From: Mycoplasmataceae bacterium
GTDB lineage: Bacteria > Bacillota_I > Bacilli_A > Mycoplasmatales > Mycoplasmoidaceae
Direction of reading: 5' to 3'
Length of the DNA: 64,000 nt
Assembly (NCBI GenBank): GCA_020024755.1
Contig: JAHHTH010000004.1
Span: 1-64,000 of the forward strand
Below, one piece after another: positions 55,980 to 64,000 of the stretch (its first letter is position 1; each line of letters opens with the position of its first letter). The notes beneath the pieces were generated by a model, which did not search any database, was not told where the DNA came from, and worked only from the letters and a program-made list of their open reading frames with translations. The translations under genes and the position numbers were made by a program.

Positions 55980-56525
55980 TTATTTATCTCCTTGTTGGTA
56001 CATTGATTTCAATTTGAATCAAATCTTTTCTATTGCTACAACATCATGTGAAGCATTGTATCATTTATTTTCTGCAAAATCTAAGTTAAGACTAATGGAT
56101 AAATCTTCTAATGAAATTGCATCTGGATCATTTATAATCTTTAACTCTTTTGCAATATCAACAATGTCTAATGTTGGATTTTTCAATTCATAGTTAAATA
56201 AGAATCATAACATTTGCAAATAGAAGAAATTACCTTTATAAGTTACTAATGTGTAATTACCAATAAACTCTTTAATTTGTTCTAATGCTTGGTCTAATGG
56301 AATTCCTCTTTGTTTTAGGATTTTGTAGTTCAACCTGCTTCTTTGTTTGAATTCAAGATTTAAGTCAATAAATTTATTATCAATAAGAATATTTATTTTA
56401 TCAACCATTTTATTACCTTCATATTTTCTGGCTGAGAATTGAACTAAAACATTTTCATCTAAAACAAAGTCGGTACATTCCATGTCAAAGATTACAATAT
56501 TTTCTTGAGTGAATACGTTATGCAT
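55980..56525 (-). CDS. DnaQ-like 3'-5' exonuclease-fold protein (tentative)
   Basis: A 181-aa protein starting MHNVFTQENIVIFDMECTDF. The D-x-E-x-T of Exo I, a Thr-Tyr-Lys-Gly-Asn segment with a following hydrophobic helix at the Exo II position, and YNASHDVVAIEKIWF (H-D at Exo III) match the DEDD exonuclease order, but some spacing is unusual. It may be a proofreading or RNA-trimming enzyme, or an inactive relative. Start overlaps the GT2 gene by 8 nt. Confidence 0.55.
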
Positions 56526-57306
56526 CTTTAGTACCACCTTTACTATGGTTTAAAAAAGGAAATAGCATTCTAAATGTTTGTTTAAGCATATACTTAACTG
56601 CTTTAGATCTTTTTGAGAACGTAGACTCACCATATTCTCTTTTAAAAACTGTTGTACCAATCTCTTTGATTTTAAGTTTTTTCTTTTTAGTAATGTAGGC
56701 AATTCCAGCTGGTTCTACTTCCATTTTTTTATTCTTGATAAATTCATCCATTACAATTCAGTTATATAATCTTAAACCACAAGTTGGGTCAGTTATTTTT
56801 TGATGTGTGGATAAAGTAAATAATAATCTTAATCAACGGTGGCAAGTTTTCTTTGAATATGTTAATGCATTACTCTGGTTACAATATCTTGAAGTAACAA
56901 CAATATCGTATCCTTTTTGTGCATAAAAAACCATGCTAGGAATTTCTTCTGGATTGTGTTGTCCATCTCCGTCATATTGGATTACATATTTGTAACCATT
57001 TTCTATTGCATATTTAACACCTTCTCTAAAGGCACCTGATAAACCTAAATTTGTTTTGTTAAAGATTGCATTGAATTTATTTTTTTTAATTACAGCTTTT
57101 GTATTATCTTTAGAACAATCCTCAACTATTAAATAATTGACGTCTTCTAATTCTTTTTGTAAATTATGAACTGTTTTTTCTATATTTTTAGCTTCATTAT
57201 AGGCAGGAATAATAACTAAAACCTGAGGAAGGATAGTTATCTTACTCAAGTTAATAGTATTATTAATGTTTATTGATTTTGTCTTGCCTATAGTTGATGT
57301 GTTCAT
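56518..57306 (-). CDS. family 2 glycosyltransferase
   Basis: A 262-aa GT2 enzyme of the dolichyl-phosphate-mannose/glucose-synthase type without C-terminal membrane helices. VLVIIPAYNEAKNIEKTV at residue ~30, IVEDCSKDNT (nucleotide-binding Asp), GLSGAFREGVKYA, and YVIQYDGDGQHNPEE (metal DxD). It transfers a sugar from a nucleotide donor to a lipid or glycan. Co-location with galU suggests UDP-glucose as donor. Six nt after gyrA. Confidence 0.88.
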
Positions 57307-57312
57307 AGATTA

Positions 57313-59913
57313 TTATTCTTCAGAGTTGTCACCTGAATCATTATCTGAATTATCATTGTTGTCTTGTTCTAATTCTACAGCTTCAAGTTCAACTTGTGGA
57401 GCTTGTGCATGTTCTGCTTGTCTTTCTTCTTCAGTTTGAGATTCATCTTTAAAAATTGCAACTGATTGAATCTTTTCTTTATCATCAAACTTCATTAATT
57501 TAACTCCAGAAGTATTTCTTGAGATTGCATTAATTTGTTCAATTGGTAATCTGATTACTTTACCACTAGTTGTAATCATTAATAGATCTTCATCTCCATT
57601 AACAATTTTAACTGCTGCTAATTTACCAGTTTTTTCATTTACTTTTAATGTAGTCACACCTTTTGCAGTTCTAGAAGTTAATCTATAGTCTTCAATTGGA
57701 GTTAGTTTACCAACACCACGTTCACCAATAGATAGAACATATTTACCTTCTTCACTAGTACCTGTACCAACTACACATTCTTTATCAGTTAGTTTAATAG
57801 ATTTAACACCTGCAGCTGTTCTACCCATATCTCTAACTTCTTCTTCTTTAAATCTTACTAGTTTACCATTGTTAGCACCAATAAAGATTTCTGATTCACC
57901 ATGAGTTTGGTGAACTGAGAATAATGAGTCGCCTTCTTTAAGACCCATTGCGATTTTACCATTACATCTAATAGATTCAAATTCTTTAAGATCTGTTCTC
58001 TTTGTAATACCATTTTTAGTAATGAATAATAAGTAACTATTTTCATAATCATTAACTGGTAACATTGAAAGAATTTCTTCACCCTTTTCAATTTGAATAA
58101 TATTGATTGCAGGAGTACCTTTACCAACTCTAGCACCAACTGGAACTTCGTGAGCTCTAATACGGTATACTTTACCAACTTGTGTAAAGAATAATAAGTC
58201 TGTATGAGTTGTAGTTACAATAATCTTTTCTACATCATCATCTTCATTCACTTTTAGTCCTTGTACACCAACTCCACCACGGTGTTGTGTTCTATATGTA
58301 TCAATTGGTAAACGTTTTAAATATCCACGTTTAGATAATGTAATAACGATATCTTGAACTGGGATTAAAGCTTCATCATCAATTGAACCAGAAACACCAT
58401 AAAGAATTTCTGTCTTTCTTTCATCACCATATTTGTCAACTAATTCATCTAATTGGTCACAAATGATTGTAGTTTGTCTTGATCTGTTTGCTAAGATGTC
58501 TTTAATATCTTCAATAGTAATCTTTAATTGTTCTAATTCAGATTTTAATTTTTCAATTTGAAGACCAGTTAATTGTCTTAACTTCATATCAAGAATATGT
58601 TTAGCTTGAATTTCAGTTAATTTAAATTCTGCCATTAAAGCATTTTGAGCTTCTTCATCAGTTTTAGATTTTTTAATAATTTCAACTGTTCTATCAATGT
58701 TATCAACAGCAATTACTAAACCTTCTAATATGTGAGCTCTTTCTTCTGCTTTTCTTAAATCGTAAGTATATCTATTAACTAAAACATTGTATTGGTGTTT
58801 TAGATATTCTTCTAAGATTTCTTTTAAGTTAAGAATTTTTGGCTGTCCATCAACTAGTGCTAAGTTGTTAACACTAAAGTTAGTTTGAAGTGCAGTTGTT
58901 TTAAATAATTTGTTTAGTAATACTTCTGGTAATACATCTCTTCTTAATTCAATAACAATACGAATACCATCTCTTGAAGATTCATCTCTTAAGTCAGTAA
59001 TTCCATCAACAACTTTTTGTTCAACTAATTCAACAATTTTAGAGATTAAATTAGCTTTATTAACTTGATAAGGAATTTCAGTAATAATAATTTGTGGTTT
59101 ACCATTTTCTAATTCTTCAATTTCATATTTAGATCTAATAGTAATTGAACCCTTACCTGTATGGAAATAATTATGAATTCCTGTTTCACCAACAATTTCA
59201 GCACCTGTTGGGAAGTCTGGTCCTTTGATGTGTTCCATTAATTCCATAATTGTAATTTCTGGATTATTTGCTAATGCTTTAGCTGCATTACAAATTTCAG
59301 TTAAGTTATGAGGTGGCATATTAGTTGCCATACCTACAGCAATACCACTTGATCCATTTGCTAATAAGTTAGGGAAAATAGCTGGTAAAACACTAGGTTC
59401 TTTTTCACTACCATCATAGTTATCAACAAATTCGATTGTTTCTTTATCAATATATCTTAATAATTCATTTGATACTTTAGCTAATCTAGCTTCAGTATAT
59501 CTCATAGCCGCAGCACTATCACCATCGATAGAACCGAAGTTACCATGACCATCAACTAATGTATATCTTAGTGAAAAGTCTTGTGCCATACGAACCATAG
59601 TTTCATATACAGCAGCATCACCATGTGGGTGGTACTTCCCAATAACTTCCCCAACTAGTCTTGCAGACTTTTTGTAAGGTTTGTCATTAGTCATACCTAA
59701 ATCGTATGCAGCATATAAAACTCTTCTGTGAACTGGTTTGAAACCATCACGAACATCTGGAAGTGCTCTTGAAACAATTACAGACATTGCATAGTCCATA
59801 AATGATGTTTTAAGTTCACCTACAATTGGTTGTTCCTTAATCGTAGTCTTAGATAATTTTTCTTGTATTTGTTCTGGGGTTAATCGCCCTTTACCTGATT
59901 TATTTAAAGCCAT
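57313..59913 (-). CDS. gyrA: DNA gyrase subunit A
   Basis: An 866-aa subunit that cleaves and rejoins DNA. Visible: SFMDYAMSVIVSRALPDVRDG and PVHRRVLYAAYDLGM, the catalytic Tyr in AAMRYTEARL, YQVNKANLI, and a C-terminal beta-pinwheel with six blades. The GyrA box reads QHRGGVGVQG, a degenerate form of QRRGGxG. It ends in an acidic Asn/Asp/Ser/Glu tail. Strong site AGGAGG. No UGA Trp, as it has an uninterrupted frame. Downstream of gyrB by 14 nt. Confidence 0.97.
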   Translation of the reverse strand: MALNKSGKGRLTPEQIQEKLSKTTIKEQPIVGELKTSFMDYAMSVIVSRALPDVRDGFKPVHRRVLYAAYDLGMTNDKPYKKSARLVGEVIGKYHPHGDAAVYETMVRMAQDFSLRYTLVDGHGNFGSIDGDSAAAMRYTEARLAKVSNELLRYIDKETIEFVDNYDGSEKEPSVLPAIFPNLLANGSSGIAVGMATNMPPHNLTEICNAAKALANNPEITIMELMEHIKGPDFPTGAEIVGETGIHNYFHTGKGSITIRSKYEIEELENGKPQIIITEIPYQVNKANLISKIVELVEQKVVDGITDLRDESSRDGIRIVIELRRDVLPEVLLNKLFKTTALQTNFSVNNLALVDGQPKILNLKEILEEYLKHQYNVLVNRYTYDLRKAEERAHILEGLVIAVDNIDRTVEIIKKSKTDEEAQNALMAEFKLTEIQAKHILDMKLRQLTGLQIEKLKSELEQLKITIEDIKDILANRSRQTTIICDQLDELVDKYGDERKTEILYGVSGSIDDEALIPVQDIVITLSKRGYLKRLPIDTYRTQHRGGVGVQGLKVNEDDDVEKIIVTTTHTDLLFFTQVGKVYRIRAHEVPVGARVGKGTPAINIIQIEKGEEILSMLPVNDYENSYLLFITKNGITKRTDLKEFESIRCNGKIAMGLKEGDSLFSVHQTHGESEIFIGANNGKLVRFKEEEVRDMGRTAAGVKSIKLTDKECVVGTGTSEEGKYVLSIGERGVGKLTPIEDYRLTSRTAKGVTTLKVNEKTGKLAAVKIVNGDEDLLMITTSGKVIRLPIEQINAISRNTSGVKLMKFDDKEKIQSVAIFKDESQTEEERQAEHAQAPQVELEAVELEQDNNDNSDNDSGDNSEE

Positions 59914-59927
59914 ATTCTACCCTCCTA

Positions 59928-61931
59928 CTAAATATCTAAGTTCTTTACGAATTTTGCATTTTCAGCAATGAAGTCTTTACGTGGAGCAACATCTTCACCC
60001 ATTAACATTGAGAATTGTCTATCTGCTTCAACACCATCTTCAACAGTAACTCTTAATAGAACTCTGTTTTCTGGATCCATTGTAGTTTCTCATAATTGAG
60101 TTGGATTCATTTCCCCTAACCCTTTATATCTTTGGATGTTTACTTTTGCAGCTCCAGCTTCTTCTTTATATTTAACTAAATCTTCTTCAGTATATGCATA
60201 TCTAACTTGTTTTTGTCATGACACTTTATATAATGGTGGTTGAGCAATATAAACATTACCATTCATAAGAAGTGGTTGCATGTATCTATAGAAGAATGTA
60301 AGCATTAAGATTCTAATGTGACTACCATCAACATCAGCATCGGTCATGATAATAATTCTGTCATATCTTAATTTTTCAAGATTAAATTCAGAACCAACAC
60401 CAGCACCTAAAGCTGTAACCATATATAAAATTTCATCATTTGCAAAGATTTTATCTGTTTTAGCTTTTTCAACGTTAATAATTTTACCTTTAAGTGGTAA
60501 GATAGCTTGGAATTCACGTTCTCTTCCTGTTTTAGCAGAACCACCCGCTGAATCCCCTTCGACTATGAATATTTCAGTTAATTTTGGATCTCTACATGAA
60601 CAATCAGCTAATTTCCCAGGAAGTGAGTTAGATTCGAAAGGACTCTTTCTTCTTGTAGCTTCTCTAACATCATGAGATTTTTTTCTAGCTTCAGCAGCTA
60701 ACATACATTTTTGAACAATTGTTTTTCCTTCTTCAGGATTTTCTAACATAAATTTTTCAAAAATTTCAGTTACTATCTTGTTAACTAATTGTCTAACTTC
60801 TGTATTTCCTAATTTTCCTTTTGTTTGACCTTCATATTGAGGGTTAGGGTGTTTTACAGAAATAATTGCAGTTAATCCTTCTACAACATCTTCTTTAGTG
60901 ATTTTATCGTCACCATCTTTCATATATTTTCAATCAAGAGCAAATCTATTAATTACTTTTACAATTGCAAGTCTGAAACCTTCTTCATGTGTCCCACCTT
61001 CAATTGTATTAATGTTATTACAAAATGAATGGATAGAGTTATTGTATGTACTGTTATATTGGAATGCAACTTCACATTTAATATTGTACATTTTGCTTGG
61101 ATCATCATCAGTAGCTGTTGGATTTTTTTCTTGACCAACTTTTTCACCATAAATAATGTCAGGGATTAAAGGGATTTTGTCACGGTTTAAATCCATAACA
61201 TATTCTTTTAAACCACCATCAAATTTTCATTCTTCCTTAATTCCAGTTTGTTCAGATTGGAACTTAACAAAAATACCTTTGTTTAAATATGCTAATTCTT
61301 TTAGTCTTGTGATAATTTTATTTTCATCTCATTCAGCTCTTTCCATAATTGTGAAATCTGGATAAAATTGAATTTTAGTACCATGTGCTTTTTCAGCATT
61401 TTCATTAATAACTTTTAATGGTTCAATTGCGTTTCCACCATTTCTAAATTCTACATAATGTTCTTTGTTGTCAATGCAAACTCATACTTTGAATCATTCA
61501 CTTAATGCGTTAACACAAGATGCACCAACCCCATGTAACCCACCTGATACTTTATATGAACTATTATCAAATTTACCACCAGCATGTAGAACTGTTAAAA
61601 CTGTTTCAACTGTTGACTTACCAGTCTTTTCGTGTTTTCCAACTGGAATACCACGACCATCATCTTCAACTAAAATTGAACCATCTTTACAAATTGTTAC
61701 ATTTACATATGTTGCAAATCCAGCCATAGCTTCGTCAATAGAGTTATCAACGATTTCTCAGATCATGTGGTGTAAACCTTTTTCACCTGTTGACCCAATA
61801 TACATACCTGGACGAACACGAACTGCTTCAAGACCTTCTAGAACTTTAATACTATCAGCAGTATAATCTGAAGCTTTAGCATCAACTTCAGTTACTTTAA
61901 TTTCATCATTAGTGTTATTATTTTCTGCCAT
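59928..61931 (-). CDS. gyrB: DNA gyrase subunit B
   Basis: A 667-aa ATPase subunit. Motifs: VRPGMYIGSTGEKGLHHM, EIVDNSIDEA (Asp/Asn of the ATP site), DDGRGIPVG, VSGGLHGVGASCVNALS, EGDSAGG and MTDADVDGSHIR (metal TOPRIM). Length matches mycoplasma GyrB, without the insert of E. coli. Several UGA Trp codons (EWFKVWVC, DWKYMKDG). In an operon with dnaN, yaaA and gyrA. Confidence 0.97.
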
Positions 61932-61946
61932 AATGAATCCTTTCTT

Positions 61947-62156
61947 TTACTTGTCAATGATAAATTCTTTACCATCAACTTTTATTATATCCTTTGGATA
62001 TAATTTTCTCCCTCTACGTTCTTCTAATTCACCATTTATCAGAATTTTATTAGTTTTTAAGTACTCTTTTGCGTCACCGCCAAAAGAAATGATCCCTTTG
62101 TACTTTAAAAACTGTCCTAAAGTAATAAATTCTGTTGAAATTTGAACTTTTTCCAT
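61947..62156 (-). CDS. yaaA: S4-domain RNA-binding protein (YaaA type)
   Basis: A 69-aa S4 domain protein with ITLGQFLKYKGIISFGGDAK, NKILINGELEERRGRKLYP and DIIKVDGKEF. The same small gene sits between dnaN and gyrB/recF in many Firmicutes. Likely acts on rRNA or ribosome assembly. Stop is 15 nt before gyrB. Confidence 0.9.
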   Translation of the reverse strand: MEKVQISTEFITLGQFLKYKGIISFGGDAKEYLKTNKILINGELEERRGRKLYPKDIIKVDGKEFIIDK

Positions 62157-62291
62157 AGATTTTTATAATATTATATAATATTATATCATAAAAGGTGCTT
62201 AAATTTAAGCGTTTTAATTAAGGATGATTAATAATACTAAAATTTGGTTTTCGTTGAAATTTGGTATATTTTAATTAATTTCAGATATATA

Positions 62292-63452
62292 TTAAGCTTT
62301 TTGTCCAGCCTCAGATCTAAATAATGTTAGTAATTGTTTATAATTTTTATCATTTTCGTCTTCTAAAATGATTTTAGATAGTAAATTATTGGTTGAAATA
62401 TAAGAAATTGTTACATTTGTGTCACCAAATGACTTCAAAATTGATGTTAAGTACTTAATTGACACTGTAATTTTTTGATTTGTACCTGTGAAATTAGTAA
62501 TTGGAAGTACATCATTCAAATTTCCAATTTCTTGTGACTTAAAACTAATCGAAAGTGTGTCATTATTTGTGTACATATCAACTGTTGGATTTTTATTACC
62601 TTGTACAATTACTTGACCTCTATCAACTGCATTAGCTAAAGTTCTAGTTGAAACTTTATATGAACATGCAATATCTTGAACATTGAAAAATTTACTTATA
62701 TCAGGAAATGCTCCTTCAAGTAATTTTGATCTAACAATAATATCTCCAATTTTATAATCAATAAAAGTTCCATCAAAATATAATTTAACAATTTGAGTTT
62801 CATTTGTATTTCCAACAATAAAATTTAATGTTGCTTGATCAACTGTAATATTAAATTTTTCACCATTAAAATCATAATTTAACATTGATATTTTCTTTGA
62901 ATTACATGCAACAATGTTTAATTTACCTTCTTCAGTTGTAGTATCAAAATTAATACCTGTTAGCATTTTATAAGCTGGTTTAGTAATATCTTTTGGATCG
63001 GCACATGAATGGTATAGTTTAGCCTTTATAGTTCTAAATATATTTGCACTTAATTCAAAATTTTGTCATGATTCATTTATTTGATTATCCATTTCAATAA
63101 ATAAAGATGGATCAAGAGTTACGATATTTGTTACAAAAGATCCTTGTTGTAAATTTAGTCAATTATTTTCAACTAATACAAGTTGAATATCTTCATTTGG
63201 TAGTGTATTTGTGATGTCATATAACATCTTAGTTTTTATTAAAGTTGCACCTTGTTCTTCAATACTAAAGTCATTTGTTAATGTATATTGTACTTTTAAG
63301 TTGTAATTGTAAAATTTAAAGATAATTTTATTTTCTTCTTTATTAGCTTCAATATAAATACATTCAGTAGTTACAGCTTGTGTTACATTACAAACTTCAT
63401 TAGCAACTTTTAAAACTTTTTCTAAAGCGTTCTTTTTGATAGTAATTTTCAT
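62292..63452 (-). CDS. dnaN: DNA polymerase III beta clamp
   Basis: A 386-aa sliding clamp. Three repeated clamp domains; the start MKITIKKNALEKVLKVANEV and the terminal part with YLTSILKSFGDTNVTISY fit DnaN. It tethers the polymerase to DNA. UGA Trp joins the two halves at 63156. First gene of the run dnaN-yaaA-gyrB-gyrA; no dnaA precedes it, and pth is divergent 105 nt away. Confidence 0.95.
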
Positions 63453-63557
63453 AATGTATTAATTATATGCTCTATTGTAGTAATATATAAAAGAAATTAT
63501 TTATTTAAATTTATTAGATTAAATATTATTATTAGTCTCTGTGGAAAAGTGGAAAAC
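63453..63557. promoter_or_regulatory. dnaN-pth divergent region, candidate origin edge
   Basis: 105 nt, strongly AT-rich, with ATTATTATTAGT-type runs. One DnaA-box-like site is present (next entry). It must hold both divergent promoters. In many mollicutes the origin lies next to dnaA/dnaN, but a cluster of boxes is not visible here. Confidence 0.4.
63540..63548 (-). promoter_or_regulatory. DnaA-box-like site
   Basis: Minus strand TTTTCCACA fits TTWTNCACA, ending 9 nt before the pth start. A second partial copy, GTTTTCCAC, overlaps the pth start region. Confidence 0.45.
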
Positions 63558-64000
63558 ATGGCAAAATTAATTATTGGATTAGGAAACCCTGGTGAAGAAT
63601 ATATCAATACTAGACACAATGTTGGTTTTAAAACTATCGATAGTTTAGCTAAAAAAAATAATATTACTCTTGATAAGAGCCAATTTAATGGTGTTTATGG
63701 GGCTTTTATGAAAAATGGTGAAAAAATAATTTTAGCTAAACCTATGACTTATATGAATTTATCTGGTCAATTTGTTAGCAAATTTGTGCAATATTACAAT
63801 GTTGATCTAAGCGATTTAATAATTATTTATGATGATATTGATACACCTACTGGGGATTTAAAATTAAAAACAAGTGGTTCTTCTGGTGGTCAAAATGGTA
63901 TTAAAAATATAATAGAATTACTAGGAACTGATAAATTCAAACGTATAAAGATTGGTATTGGACCACGTAATAAACAGGATTTAGTAAGTTATGTTTTAGG
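63558..64000 (+). CDS. pth: peptidyl-tRNA hydrolase, partial
   Basis: The first 147 codons are present, the rest lies outside. Motifs: LIIGLGNPGEEYINTRHNVG with Asn10 and catalytic His of TRHNVG, KPMTYMNLSG, IYDDIDTPTG (Asp), and KTSGSSGGQNGIKNI. It recycles peptidyl-tRNA. Divergent from dnaN. Confidence 0.95.
   Translation, partial: MAKLIIGLGNPGEEYINTRHNVGFKTIDSLAKKNNITLDKSQFNGVYGAFMKNGEKIILAKPMTYMNLSGQFVSKFVQYYNVDLSDLIIIYDDIDTPTGDLKLKTSGSSGGQNGIKNIIELLGTDKFKRIKIGIGPRNKQDLVSYVL

Noticed and set aside
1..64000. tRNA, rRNA, tmRNA and RNase P RNA genes
   Set aside because: I looked through the intergenic regions for GC-rich cloverleaf or conserved cores and saw none; a covariance search would be needed to exclude them.
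1..64000. Insertion sequences or prophage
   Set aside because: No transposase, integrase or terminal inverted repeats with target duplications were recognised.

Overview
The window is low-GC DNA from a mollicute. UGA must be read as tryptophan for almost every gene to be intact: secA, uvrB, gyrB, dnaN, pgi and rlmN all carry in-frame TGA at conserved Trp positions. The gene order prpC-kinase-rsgA-pgi matches the pneumoniae group of mycoplasmas, and dnaN-S4-gyrB-gyrA is the usual replication-origin neighbourhood. A protein with EAGR-like aromatic/glycine boxes at the left edge fits that group, which has attachment organelles. I infer a Malacoplasma/Mycoplasmoides-like organism; the species cannot be fixed from sequence alone.

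Layout. 1-3.0 kb: an EAGR-like coiled-coil protein (partial) and a CNNM/CorC transporter. 3.0-11.2 kb: a surface membrane protein, then the convergent run secA (with a very long C-terminal extension), a polytopic membrane protein and uvrB. 11.3-18.6 kb: a MATE-like membrane protein, a PEPCK/HPr-kinase-like P-loop protein coupled to an aminotransferase, and a DUF31 serine-protease lipoprotein behind a 55-aa gene. 18.7-22.8 kb: the prpC-kinase-rsgA-pgi operon. 22.9-26.0 kb: miaB, then a repeat array and an AAA/DUF4143 ATPase. 26-31.6 kb is accessory: a duplicated zinc-finger gene flanking a BspA-like protein, decayed genes, a truncated tex, a ToxN/AbiQ-like protein and a transglutaminase-like lipoprotein. 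31.6-33.8 kb: rubrerythrin-gmk-rlmN. 34-38 kb: a repeat-motif cytosolic protein joined through an A12 tract to a membrane ORF, a 50-aa gene and rny.

38-50 kb is the most plastic part: a second DUF4143 ATPase with its own repeat array, a sulfatase/LtaS-like membrane enzyme switched off by a G10 tract, and two type II restriction-modification pairs that flank a malic enzyme/malate-permease operon and share a palindromic upstream motif. 50-64 kb: two membrane proteins and an MFS carrier, then a long co-directional run dnaN-yaaA-gyrB-gyrA-glycosyltransferase-exonuclease-like-galU-hypothetical-mnmA, with pth divergent from dnaN across a short AT-rich gap holding a DnaA-box-like sequence. dnaA itself is not next to dnaN.

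How it fits together: malate uptake plus oxidative decarboxylation and pgi serve energy metabolism; galU and the GT2 enzyme serve glycolipid/polysaccharide synthesis; SecA exports the several lipoproteins; homopolymer tracts, R-M systems and repeat-controlled ATPases point to surface variation and foreign-DNA control.
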